Assembly (NCBI RefSeq): GCF_033193315.1
Contig: NZ_CP136187.1
Coordinates: forward strand, 124,001 to 188,000
Direction of reading: 5' to 3'
From: Agathobaculum sp. NTUH-O15-33
GTDB lineage: Bacteria; Bacillota; Clostridia; Oscillospirales; Butyricicoccaceae
Length of the DNA stretch: 64,000 bases
Made by a program: the position numbers and the translations under genes. Numbering within the stretch: the stretch's first letter is position 1; every line of letters starts with the position of its first letter. A model generated the notes under the pieces. The model saw nothing but the letters and a program-made list of their open reading frames with translations. It was not told where the DNA came from and made no database searches. Shown piece by piece: positions 50,317-58,807 of this stretch.

Positions 50317-51270
50317 CTACTTGCTTCTGAGCTTGTCGCCCGCGACCGCCAGAATAATGACCAGACCGATCACAATCTGCTGAATATACGAGGACACGTT
50401 CAAAAGGTTCAGGCCGTTGTTGAGCACGCTGATGATTAGCGCGCCGATGATGGTGCCGGACAGGCGGCCTTCGCCGCCGTCTAAACTGGTGCCGCCGATA
50501 ACGGTCGCGGCGATCGCGTTGAGCTCGTACCCCTGACCGGCCACCGGCTGGGCCGAGTCCAGCCTTGCGGTGAGCAGCACGGAGGCAATACCAGCCGTTA
50601 TGCCGCACACGATATAGACGAGCGCGGTGTACCGCCCGGTGTTGATGCCGGAAAGGCGGGTCGCCTCCACATTGCCGCCGATCGCATAGATATAACGGCC
50701 CGCGCGGGTGAAGCGCAGCAGGAACATGCCGATGCCAAAGGTGACCACCATGATAACGATCATCCATGGCACGCCGAGCAGCGTGCCGCTGCCGATACCG
50801 CTCAGGCCCGTCCCGAAGCCTGAAATGGAGCGGCCGTCCGTCAGATACAGGGCCAGTCCGCGCGCGATGCTCATCGATCCGAGCGTTGCGATAAAGGGCG
50901 GCAGGCCCACACGTGTGACCAGCAGGCCGTTGAACGCGCCGCACAGCGCGCCGACCGCCACACAGCCGAGGAGCGCGGCGGGCGCGGGCACGCCCGCCTT
51001 GAGGAGCATGCCGAGGATCACACCCGCAAACGCCACGATCGAGCCGACCGAAAGGTCGATCCCTCCGGTCAAGATGACAAAGGTCATGCCGCAGGCCAGC
51101 GTTGCGTTAATGGCGGCCTGCAAAACGGCGTTGATGAGATTATCCGGCGTCAAGAAAAATGGGGAGGCAAGGCTCATGACCGCGCATAGAACCGCCAGAC
51201 CGAGCAGGATCATGACATTGTTTGGGATACTGCTCAGCCGGAACCCTGCTTTTCCCGCTGCTTTATTCAT
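50317..51270 (-). CDS. Sugar ABC transporter permease, RbsC type
   Basis: A 317-residue permease with about nine helices of the ribose/xylose/galactose-type (BPD_transp_2) class. ATG 51270 follows GGGGGCGG. The conserved cytoplasmic loop is GLLVTRVGLPPFIATLGSMSIARGLAL, and GGTSLDGGEGRLSGTIIGALIISVLNNGLNLL ends the protein as usual. It overlaps the ATPase gene by a few bases. Ligand likely a pentose, hexose or cyclitol. Confidence 0.93.
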   Translation of the reverse strand: MNKAAGKAGFRLSSIPNNVMILLGLAVLCAVMSLASPFFLTPDNLINAVLQAAINATLACGMTFVILTGGIDLSVGSIVAFAGVILGMLLKAGVPAPAALLGCVAVGALCGAFNGLLVTRVGLPPFIATLGSMSIARGLALYLTDGRSISGFGTGLSGIGSGTLLGVPWMIVIMVVTFGIGMFLLRFTRAGRYIYAIGGNVEATRLSGINTGRYTALVYIVCGITAGIASVLLTARLDSAQPVAGQGYELNAIAATVIGGTSLDGGEGRLSGTIIGALIISVLNNGLNLLNVSSYIQQIVIGLVIILAVAGDKLRSK

Positions 51271-52762
51271 CTTTTCCGCCCCCTGTCGCATAGTACATGA
51301 TTTTTTCCTGCGTCGCCTCGGCCCGGGTCATTTCGCATACGATCGCGCCGCCGCACATCACGAGGATGCGGTCGCTCATGCCGAGCACCTCGGGCAGCTC
51401 GCTTGAGATCATGACGACCGCCATGCCGCGTCCCGCCAGCTCGCACATGATCTTATAAATCTCCGCCTTTGCGCCCACGTCGATGCCGCGCGTCGGCTCG
51501 TCAAAAAACAGCACCTGTCCCTCGGTTGTCAGCCACTTGGCGATGACCACCTTTTGCTGGTTGCCGCCTGAAAGAAATTTCACCTTTTGCTGTAAATGCG
51601 GCGTTTTCACGCGCAGTTGGTCGACATACTGCGCGCCGAGCGCCCTTTCCGCCTTTCGGCTGATCAGCCCGTTGCGCAGGATCGTTGAAACGTTTGCCAG
51701 TGTGATGTTTTCACCGACGCTCATGCCCAGCACCAGACCGTGGTTTTTGCGGTCCTCGGGCAGCAGGCCGATGCCGTGGCGCACCGCGTCCTCCGGGCTG
51801 CGGATGGTCAGCTTTTGGCCGTTCAGCCACACCTCGCCCGCGCTCGCCGGGTCCGCGCCGATCACCGCGCGGGCCAGCTCGGTGCGGCCCGCGCCCATCA
51901 GCCCGGCAATGCCGAGTATTTCGCCGCGACGCGCGACAAACGAGCAGTCGCGTAGCTTGTCCCTTGTCGAAAGACCGCGCACCGCCAGCAGCGTTTCGCC
52001 GATCGCCACCGGAGTTTTGGGAAACAGTTCGGTCAACTCGCGGCCCACCATCATGCCGATCATTTCATCCACGGTTTTTTTCGCGACCTCCACGGTGGCG
52101 ATATAGCGGCCGTCCCGCATGATTGTCGCCCGGTCGCCGATGCGTTTGATCTCCTCGAACCGGTGCGAGATATAGACGACGCCCACGCCCCGCGCCTTCA
52201 GATCGAGGACGATGCGGAACAGGCTTTCGATCTCCCGGTCGGTGAGGGACGAGGTCGGTTCGTCCAATATAATGACCTTGGAGTTTTGGCTGACCGCCTT
52301 GGCGATCTCGACCATTTGCTGCTGCGCCACGCTGAGCGACCGCAGCATATCCTTTGCGTGCAGCGCCACGCCGAGCTGCCGCAGGATCTCGTCCGTTTCC
52401 CGATACAGGCGTTTCCAATCAATCACGCCCGCTTTTTTAGGCTCACGGCCCAAAAAGATGTTTTCCGCCACCGTTAAATAGGGGATCAGGTTCAGTTCCT
52501 GATGCACGATGTTGATACCGGCGTTCATCGCGTCCCGCGTACCGGCAAACCGTACCTCTTGCCCGTCCACCCTTACGGTGCCCGCGTTCCGTTTGTATAC
52601 GCCGGAAAGCACCTTCATGAGCGTGGACTTGCCCGCGCCGTTTTCGCCCAGCAGGATATGTACCTCGCCTCGCCGCAGCGAAAAGGATACGTCGTCCAGC
52701 GCCTTCACGCCCGGAAATTCCACTGTGATATGCTGCATGGATACGATTTCGTTCGGGTCCAT
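51263..52762 (-). CDS. Sugar ABC transporter ATPase with two ATP-binding domains
   Basis: A 499-residue duplicated ATPase. First half: Walker A GENGAGKST, signature LSVAQQQMVEIAKA and Walker B VIILDEPTS. Second half: degenerate Walker A AGLMGAGRTE (typical of this class), signature LSGGNQQKVVIAKWL and VLFFDEPTRGIDVGAK. ATG 52762 follows GAAGGGG. Belongs with the permease and binding protein. Confidence 0.95.
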   Translation of the reverse strand: MDPNEIVSMQHITVEFPGVKALDDVSFSLRRGEVHILLGENGAGKSTLMKVLSGVYKRNAGTVRVDGQEVRFAGTRDAMNAGINIVHQELNLIPYLTVAENIFLGREPKKAGVIDWKRLYRETDEILRQLGVALHAKDMLRSLSVAQQQMVEIAKAVSQNSKVIILDEPTSSLTDREIESLFRIVLDLKARGVGVVYISHRFEEIKRIGDRATIMRDGRYIATVEVAKKTVDEMIGMMVGRELTELFPKTPVAIGETLLAVRGLSTRDKLRDCSFVARRGEILGIAGLMGAGRTELARAVIGADPASAGEVWLNGQKLTIRSPEDAVRHGIGLLPEDRKNHGLVLGMSVGENITLANVSTILRNGLISRKAERALGAQYVDQLRVKTPHLQQKVKFLSGGNQQKVVIAKWLTTEGQVLFFDEPTRGIDVGAKAEIYKIMCELAGRGMAVVMISSELPEVLGMSDRILVMCGGAIVCEMTRAEATQEKIMYYATGGGKDE

Positions 52763-52795
52763 CTTTTCACCCCTTCCACCAGCCATGCCGAAGGC

Positions 52796-53761
52796 CTATT
52801 GGATATCGTCCCCCGACAGCATGGTTACGTCGACCGGCACCTCGGCTTCGCATGAACCGGTCTCCAGATAGGTTTTCGCGGTTTCCAGCGCGATCGCGCC
52901 CATTTTATCCGGCGATTGCGCGATCGAGCCCAGCATCTTGCCGTCCTTGATGGCGCTCTTGGCGTCGTCCGTCGCGTCGAAGCCGATCACCGTAATCTGT
53001 GACGATTTGCCCATATCCTCGATCGCCTTGACCGCGCCCAGCGCCATCATGTCGTTTGCGGCAAACAGGCCGGTGATATCCGGGTTGGCCTGCAAGATGT
53101 TCTGGAATACGGTATAGCCCTTTTCCTGATCCCAATCAGCCGGCTGCGAGGCGACGATCTCAAGCCCGCCAAGCTCCTTTACTTTATCGGTAAAGCCGCC
53201 GACGCGGGAAACGCTGGATTCGTGTCCGCTGATGCCTTCTAGTACCGCGACCTTGCCCGCGCCGCCCAGCGCCTTCGACAGCTCTTCGGCTGCCGTTTCG
53301 CCGCCAAAGTAGTTGTCCGAACCGATGAAGCATTCAATGTGCGCGTCTGCCGCGGCAAGCGCCTCTTCGTCGATGCGGGTGTCCACAACGATGACGGGGA
53401 TGTTCTTGTCATTCGCTTTTTTGATCGCGGGCACCAACTCTGTGGAGCCGTTCGGCGTTAGAATAAGGGCGGAAACGTTTTGCGTGATCAGGTTTTCGAT
53501 GATCTGCATTTGTTTTTCCGCGTCGGTCTCTTTTTCGGGAGCCTGTGTGATTACCTGAACGCCAATCTCCTGCGCTTTTGCGTCGATCGCTTCCTCCATG
53601 GTCACATAAAACGGGTTGGAAAGCGACTTGAGCACCACGCCCACCTTGGGCGCAGCCGCGGCGGTGTCGCCCGTGCCGGCTCCGCCGCACCCGGCCAGCG
53701 CGGCGAGCAACATGGCTGCCGCCAGAATGCCTGCGAAAAATCCTTTCTTCTGCTTTAACAT
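52796..53761 (-). CDS. Sugar ABC transporter binding lipoprotein, RbsB type
   Basis: A 321-residue periplasmic-binding-protein-like lipoprotein. Lipobox LAALAGC (Cys about 25). The first strand VGVVLKSLSNPFYVTMEEAIDAKAQEIGVQV and DTRIDEEALAAADAHIECFIGSDNYFGGETAAEEL match the RbsB class; FAANDMMALGAVKAIEDMG matches the second lobe. First gene of the minus-strand operon. Confidence 0.94.
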   Translation of the reverse strand: MLKQKKGFFAGILAAAMLLAALAGCGGAGTGDTAAAAPKVGVVLKSLSNPFYVTMEEAIDAKAQEIGVQVITQAPEKETDAEKQMQIIENLITQNVSALILTPNGSTELVPAIKKANDKNIPVIVVDTRIDEEALAAADAHIECFIGSDNYFGGETAAEELSKALGGAGKVAVLEGISGHESSVSRVGGFTDKVKELGGLEIVASQPADWDQEKGYTVFQNILQANPDITGLFAANDMMALGAVKAIEDMGKSSQITVIGFDATDDAKSAIKDGKMLGSIAQSPDKMGAIALETAKTYLETGSCEAEVPVDVTMLSGDDIQ

Positions 53762-53809
53762 GTTCCTTTCCTCCTCCTAGTTTTTTTGATCGTGCGCATT
53801 GAAAATTAA

Positions 53810-53879
53810 TCAAAATAATTCGATATATTTCGACTAATTTTGATATATACATTAAATCACACAGGGCACGCTTTGTCAA
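53810..53879 (-). promoter_or_regulatory. Promoter and candidate operator of the sugar ABC operon
   Basis: On the minus strand: TTGACA (53879-53874), 17 bases and TTTAAT (53856-53851), a strong promoter. Just downstream, in the transcribed region, is a 34-bp imperfect inverted repeat with arms TCAAAATAATTCGA and TCGACTAATTTTGA (53810-53843), 12 of 14 matching. It lies 220 bases from the LacI-type gene and may be its operator. The remaining intergenic stretch is AT-rich with no gene. Confidence 0.68.
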
Positions 53880-54063
53880 TAATGGCAAAATAGCTAATAA
53901 TTTTGAACATAAACTGTTCAAAAGCTTGTTATATAAGCGTGTTCGCAAGAATGACAAATTGAAATAAATAAAAAATTTCGATTTATGTTCAAACAATATG
54001 GACATTTTGGATATAATGGATTATAGTAATAGCAGGACACATGATAAAGGAGGGCTTAACGCC

Positions 54064-55077
54064 TTGACGATCCGAAATATTGCCGAGCAGGCCGGTGTGG
54101 CGATCTCCACCGTGTCGCTGGTGCTGAATAATAAGGCCGGTGTGCGTAAGCAAACGCGTGAACGCGTCGCGGCGCTGCTCGTTCAAAACGGTTATACCAT
54201 CCGCAACCTGCCCGATCCCGCGGGCAAGGGCGATATCAAATTCATCCGCTACCAGTCCGCCCAGCATATGAAGGAGCGCAACGAGGATTTTTTCGCCGGT
54301 ATCCTAAACGGCGCGGAACAAAAGGCGCGCCTTTCCGGCTATAGCCTGAGCGTGACCAACGCGGACGACGAACACTTTTTCCCGCTGCTGCGCCAGCTCG
54401 AGGAAACGCAGGGCGCGGCGGGCGTCATCCTGCTGGGCAGCGAACTGCGCGCGGGCGACGCCGAACCGCTGACAAAGCTTTCCCTGCCGCTCGTTTCGGT
54501 GGACAACCGGTTCCCCAACATGCCGATCAACGCGGTCAGCATCAACAATACCGACGGGGTGTTTCACGCGGTCGAATACCTGTACCGCTTGGGCCACCGC
54601 AAGATCGGCTGCCTGCAAGGCTCCTTTGACATCGGCGGCGTTCCGGCGCGCAACGAAGGCTTTTTGCGCGCCATGGAAGCGCTGGGGCTGCCGGTCGATC
54701 CCAGACACCTGATTCAGATCGATCTGCTGTTCGACAAGGCGACCGAGCAAATGCACCGCCACTTGCGCGAAATGGACGACCTGCCGACCGCCTTTTTCGC
54801 GGCCAACGACATTGTCGCCGCCGGGTGCGAGCGCGCCTTGCAGCAGGCGGGCTACCGCGTGCCCGAGGATATCTCCATCATCGGCTTTGACGACGGCACG
54901 ATGAGCACCTTTGTCGATCCGCCGCTCACGACGATGCGCGTCGACCGCGCCCGCTTGGGCGAGCTGGCCGTCCAGCGTCTGCTCGATATGATCGCGCACG
55001 GCGGCAGCGAAGTGCTCAAGACCGAGCTGACCGTCACGCTGGTCGAGCGCGCGTCCACCGCGCAGGCCAAAGCTTAA
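54064..55077 (+). CDS. LacI-family repressor of the sugar operon
   Basis: A 337-residue LacI/PurR-type regulator. TTG 54064 is the best start, with AAAGGAGGG upstream and the helix-turn-helix starting right away (LTIRNIAEQAGVAISTVSLVLNNKAGVRKQTRERVAALLVQNGYTI). The frame is open 5' to ATG 53998 but there is no SD there. The ligand-binding domain has FFAANDIVAAGCERALQQAGYRVPEDISIIGFDDG. It is divergent from the ABC operon, so it likely controls it. Confidence 0.94.
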   Translation: MTIRNIAEQAGVAISTVSLVLNNKAGVRKQTRERVAALLVQNGYTIRNLPDPAGKGDIKFIRYQSAQHMKERNEDFFAGILNGAEQKARLSGYSLSVTNADDEHFFPLLRQLEETQGAAGVILLGSELRAGDAEPLTKLSLPLVSVDNRFPNMPINAVSINNTDGVFHAVEYLYRLGHRKIGCLQGSFDIGGVPARNEGFLRAMEALGLPVDPRHLIQIDLLFDKATEQMHRHLREMDDLPTAFFAANDIVAAGCERALQQAGYRVPEDISIIGFDDGTMSTFVDPPLTTMRVDRARLGELAVQRLLDMIAHGGSEVLKTELTVTLVERASTAQAKA

Positions 55078-55100
55078 AAACGCGCCCACAATCTCAGAAC

Positions 55101-55392
55101 ATACAAAAAAGCCAGCGCTTCGGCGCTGGCTTCCAGCGTGTCGACTTTGTCGACACGCTGTCTAGGGGGCATCCAATGCCCCCTAGATACTCGACCAGTT
55201 CCGGAGAAACCGGTCTCGATACCCCCGGATTACGCGCCCGGTGGCGCGGGTCGAGGTGTTTTTTCGAGGTACACGCCCCCGAAAAAACGGATTTTACGTC
55301 GCTTCGCTCCATTTTCCTTTCTATGCGCGCTGCGGCGCGAGGACCTTTTCGACAGACTGAAAGCCAGCGCCGAAGCGCTGGCTTTTTTGTAT
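55101..55392. repeat. Family C element bounded by two copies of one terminator
   Basis: The two ends are matching hairpins, each GCCAGCGCTTCGGCGCTGGC or its inverse with A/T runs (55101-55132 and 55362-55392), together forming an inverted repeat of about 37 bp. Between them are CGTGTCGAC...GTCGACACG and GCGCGCTGCGGCGCGAGGACCTTTTCGACAG, related to the element at 61593-61853. It lies between convergent genes (lacI-type and PBP), both of which could use one of the hairpins as terminator. No gene is seen. Confidence 0.78.
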
Positions 55393-55421
55393 GGTGTTAA
55401 AAATACGGCGAACCCACAGGT

Positions 55422-56798
55422 TTAGTAGCCTTTTTCCACCGCGGCGGTGAGCACTTGCGAGGCGATGGTGCCCGCGACGGACGAGCCGCCGCCGCCCTGC
55501 TCGACCAGAACGATAAACGCGTAGGGCGTGCTTGCGTCGCGCAAGAAGCCGGTGAACCAGGCGTTTGGCGTTTTGTCCGCGCCGATTTCCGCCGTGCCCG
55601 ACTTGGCGCACACGTCCATGCCGGGGAAACGGTCCTGCCCATAGGTCGCAAGCACGTTGTTGTGCATCATATCGGCGATCGTGTTCGCGGTGTCCGCTTC
55701 GATCAGCTTGCCGGACTTTTTGGGGAAATATACGCCGGTCGGCAGGCCGTAATCGGTCGAGGATTTCTCGATCAGGCGCGGCATGGCGGCCTTGCCGCCG
55801 TTTGCGATCGCCCCCATGTACAGCATCATATTGATCGGGCACATCGCGTCCCGGTCCTGACCGACGCCCGCCCAAGCAAGCTGATGGTCGGTGCCGTCGA
55901 ACGAGAAGCTGCCTTTGCTGGTCTGAACGCCGTCCACCTTGATCGCGGTGGTCAGGCCGGCGGCGTCCGTATACTTATCCATGGTCTTACCGCCCAGCTC
56001 GACCGCGAGCTGGCCGAATACGCCGTTGCAGGAGTTGGCGAGCGCGGATTCGATATCGAGCTCGCCGTGGGCGAAGGGGCAGGTCACCGCGTCGCCGCCG
56101 ATATCGACCGAGCCGGTGCACGTCCAGTGCCGCTGGAACAGGTCGGGGATGTTCTCAATCGCGGCGTTCAGCGTGACCACCTTAAAAATGGAGCCCGGGA
56201 TTGAGTTGGCGGAAAGCAGGCGGTTGACGTACACGCCCTCCCACGCGGGATCGTCCGCCGCGATATCCGGAGGATCGGCGGGGTCGAACGTCGGCGTGGA
56301 TACCATGCAGAGAATTTCGCCGGTCTTGTAATTGTATACGCCGACCGTGCCGCGGTTGCCGCCCAGCGCCTGATAGGCGATGTTGTTGAGGTACGCGTCG
56401 ATCGTCAGATACAGGTAGTTGCCGCTGCCGAGCGGCGAATAAGCGCCGGTAAACAGGTTGTAGCCGGAAAGCTTATCGGCAAAGGCGGTCTGCGCGCCCG
56501 AACCGATGAACCCCGCTTGATCGCCCACCGCGTGCAGCGTGGCCTTGCGCACCGAAGAATCGGGATAATAGGTGCGGCCCGAACCGTCCGCCGCGGGCTG
56601 GGAAAGCACGTCGCCGTCGCGGTCTAGGATCACGCCGCCTTTGAGCCGCCCTTGATTGTCGTACAGGTGGCGGTTATACGGGTAGGATGCCCAGTCGCCG
56701 CCGTCCATCACAAAGCGGAAGCAGAACAAAGCAAGGCCAAGACCGAGCAGGGCGGTCAGGATCAGGCAAAAAACAGTTCTTTTTTCTATTTTACGCAT
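55422..56798 (-). CDS. Penicillin-binding transpeptidase (PbpA/PBP2-like)
   Basis: A class B-type PBP of 458 residues with one membrane anchor (about 7-30) and a transpeptidase domain. Active-site motifs: SxxK as Ser203-Ile-Phe-Lys206 in PGSIFK, SxN as Ser256-Cys-Asn258 and KSG at 399-401. The N-terminal dimerisation domain is short, as in the actinobacterial PbpA group. It lies 4 bases after the FHA-FtsW/RodA gene, a pairing that indicates a dedicated glycosyltransferase-transpeptidase complex. Confidence 0.93.
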   Translation of the reverse strand: MRKIEKRTVFCLILTALLGLGLALFCFRFVMDGGDWASYPYNRHLYDNQGRLKGGVILDRDGDVLSQPAADGSGRTYYPDSSVRKATLHAVGDQAGFIGSGAQTAFADKLSGYNLFTGAYSPLGSGNYLYLTIDAYLNNIAYQALGGNRGTVGVYNYKTGEILCMVSTPTFDPADPPDIAADDPAWEGVYVNRLLSANSIPGSIFKVVTLNAAIENIPDLFQRHWTCTGSVDIGGDAVTCPFAHGELDIESALANSCNGVFGQLAVELGGKTMDKYTDAAGLTTAIKVDGVQTSKGSFSFDGTDHQLAWAGVGQDRDAMCPINMMLYMGAIANGGKAAMPRLIEKSSTDYGLPTGVYFPKKSGKLIEADTANTIADMMHNNVLATYGQDRFPGMDVCAKSGTAEIGADKTPNAWFTGFLRDASTPYAFIVLVEQGGGGSSVAGTIASQVLTAAVEKGY

Positions 56799-56802
56799 GT
56801 TG

Positions 56803-58551
56803 TCATCCCTCCCCGCGCAGCTCGCGGCGCGAAACGAGCTTTACCGCGAACGAGGCGTTCTGCCGCGTGTCCGTCGCCTTCAAAAAGGCCAGCATGCCCC
56901 AAGCCGACAGCATCGACGAGCCGCCGTTCGACACAAAGGGCAGCGTCACGCCGGTCAGCGGCAGGATATCGACCGCGCCGAACACGTTCAGGCAGGTCTG
57001 GAAAACAAGCAGGCTGGTCGCGGCACAGGCCGCGATCGTGTAAAAGCTGGACCGCCCGGCGCGGCAGGCGCGCACGGCGAACACGGCCAGCGTCAGGATG
57101 CAAAGCACCGATAGCACGGCGATCACAAGGCCCCATTCCTCGCACAAAAGGGCGAAAACCAGATCGGTATCCGCGGCGGGCACGCCGGTCAGCCAGCCCT
57201 TGCCCGCGCCCACGCCGATCATGCCGCCCGAAGCGGCGGCCGTCATCGCGTGGGTCTGCTGAAAGCCCTTGTCGTACACATCCTCCCACACGTGGCCCCA
57301 AGAGGCAAAACGGGCCGCCACGTGTGTTTTCATCTTCAGCAGGATCAGGCCGCCAAGGCCGCAGCCCGTGCAGATCAGCGCCAGCGTGGCGAAATCGCCC
57401 GAGCGCAAATAAGCGATCACAAGGAAGGTGACAAAAAAGATGAGCGCCGTGCCGAAATCGTTCATCAGCGCAAGGCAGCCGCCGCACACGGCGGTCAGCA
57501 CGATGAACATGGTCAGGTTTCGCTTTTGGAACAGGCGGTCCAGCGTGGCCGCGCCCGCGAAAATATAGCAGATCTTGGCCAGCTCGGAGGGCTGGAACGA
57601 AAAGCTGCCGATGACGATCCACGCCTTGGCGCCGTAGACCTCCTTGCCGATCAGCAAGGTGATGGCAAGCAGGCCGATCGCGCCCGCGGCCATTACCCAG
57701 CGCACCTTTTGGGTGCGCGTCAGGTCGCGCAGGAAAAAGCCTAGGATCAGAAAGATCACAAGGCCCATCAGGATAGCGGCGAGCTGCTTGGGCAGCTCCT
57801 TCGGCGCGCCCGAGCCCGTCACCGCGAGCGAAAGCGTACACAGGAAAAAGGCGATGGTCTCCATCTCGAAGCCGATCCGCCGGAACGAGCGCAGCACGAT
57901 AAAATAGCCCCAGCACACCGCGGTAAAGGCCAGAAAGGTGAGGGGGATGGCGGTGGTCGCCTTATCGCCCGCGGCGATGATGAGCTGCAGCGCGGTCATC
58001 ACCTGAAAAAGGGTGAGCAGCACCAGCGCGCCCCACATGCCCGCGGGCCGTCCCTCGGCGCGCCGCTCGGCGATCTGGGCGCGTTTTTCCTCCGCGCCGA
58101 CCGGGATAAGCACGGCCGGAACGCCGCCGAAGGTGAGGGTATCGCCGTCGTTCACCACGGCGTACCCGTCCACGTCCAGATCGTTCACCTGCACGCCGCC
58201 CTTGGAATCCAGATCGTACACCGTCCATGATCCGTCGTTCTCGCGGATCAGCGCCGCGTGCTGGCGGGAAACGGAGGGGTATTCCATTTGCAGGTCGCAC
58301 GCGGGCGCGCGGCCGATAATATTTTCCCAATGGGTGACCGGCAGGCGTACGCCGTTCGTCAGCCCCAGATAGGCCCAGACCTCGTCCGGATGCTTGACCT
58401 TCCAAAGCGAGCGGATCGCGCCCACCAGAATCATCAATGCGAGCAGCGGAAACACGAACCGCGCCGCGGTCGTATACCACGCGCCCACCAAGGGATTTTC
58501 GCTGAGAAATGCCGTGAGCGTATCCAAAAGACGCTGAAGCGCGTCGTTCAT
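56803..58551 (-). CDS. FHA domain fused to FtsW/RodA/SpoVE glycosyltransferase
   Basis: A 582-residue SEDS-family peptidoglycan glycosyltransferase with an added N-terminal FHA phosphothreonine-binding domain. ATG 58551 follows GGGAGG. One helix (about 31-50), then FHA at about 70-152 with Gly80-Arg81, Ser95-Arg96-x-His98 and Asn123. Then about ten membrane helices with SEDS signatures FSFQPSELAKICYIF, MNDFGTALIFFVTFL and LPLTGVTLPFVSNGGSSML. The FHA suggests control by a Ser/Thr kinase (PrkC/Stk type). Next to the PBP gene this parallels the actinobacterial fha-rodA-pbpA arrangement but as a fusion. Confidence 0.93.
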   Translation of the reverse strand: MNDALQRLLDTLTAFLSENPLVGAWYTTAARFVFPLLALMILVGAIRSLWKVKHPDEVWAYLGLTNGVRLPVTHWENIIGRAPACDLQMEYPSVSRQHAALIRENDGSWTVYDLDSKGGVQVNDLDVDGYAVVNDGDTLTFGGVPAVLIPVGAEEKRAQIAERRAEGRPAGMWGALVLLTLFQVMTALQLIIAAGDKATTAIPLTFLAFTAVCWGYFIVLRSFRRIGFEMETIAFFLCTLSLAVTGSGAPKELPKQLAAILMGLVIFLILGFFLRDLTRTQKVRWVMAAGAIGLLAITLLIGKEVYGAKAWIVIGSFSFQPSELAKICYIFAGAATLDRLFQKRNLTMFIVLTAVCGGCLALMNDFGTALIFFVTFLVIAYLRSGDFATLALICTGCGLGGLILLKMKTHVAARFASWGHVWEDVYDKGFQQTHAMTAAASGGMIGVGAGKGWLTGVPAADTDLVFALLCEEWGLVIAVLSVLCILTLAVFAVRACRAGRSSFYTIAACAATSLLVFQTCLNVFGAVDILPLTGVTLPFVSNGGSSMLSAWGMLAFLKATDTRQNASFAVKLVSRRELRGEG

Positions 58552-58731
58552 ATCATTTTTTCCTCCCATCTGCGTGCCGGGATAGCCGCGCGGCGCGCCG
58601 CGCGGACCAGTGCAACCAATAAACATTATTATAGCACAGTTTGTCAAGCGGTAGGGTGAACGCAAAGCAAACTTTGGCAGGCGGCTTTCGTGTGAAAAAC
58701 TTTAACAAACTACCGTTTTATCCCACTGTGG

Positions 58732-58761
58732 TTGACAGGCCGCGCCTTTGGATGCTATATT
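58732..58761 (+). promoter_or_regulatory. Promoter of the AGCS symporter gene
   Basis: TTGACA (58732-58737), 18 bases, TATATT (58756-58761). Confidence 0.78.
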
Positions 58762-58807
58762 GAATATGTTTGCGGCAACAAATGAAAAAAGGGGGAAAAT
58801 ACAGAAC

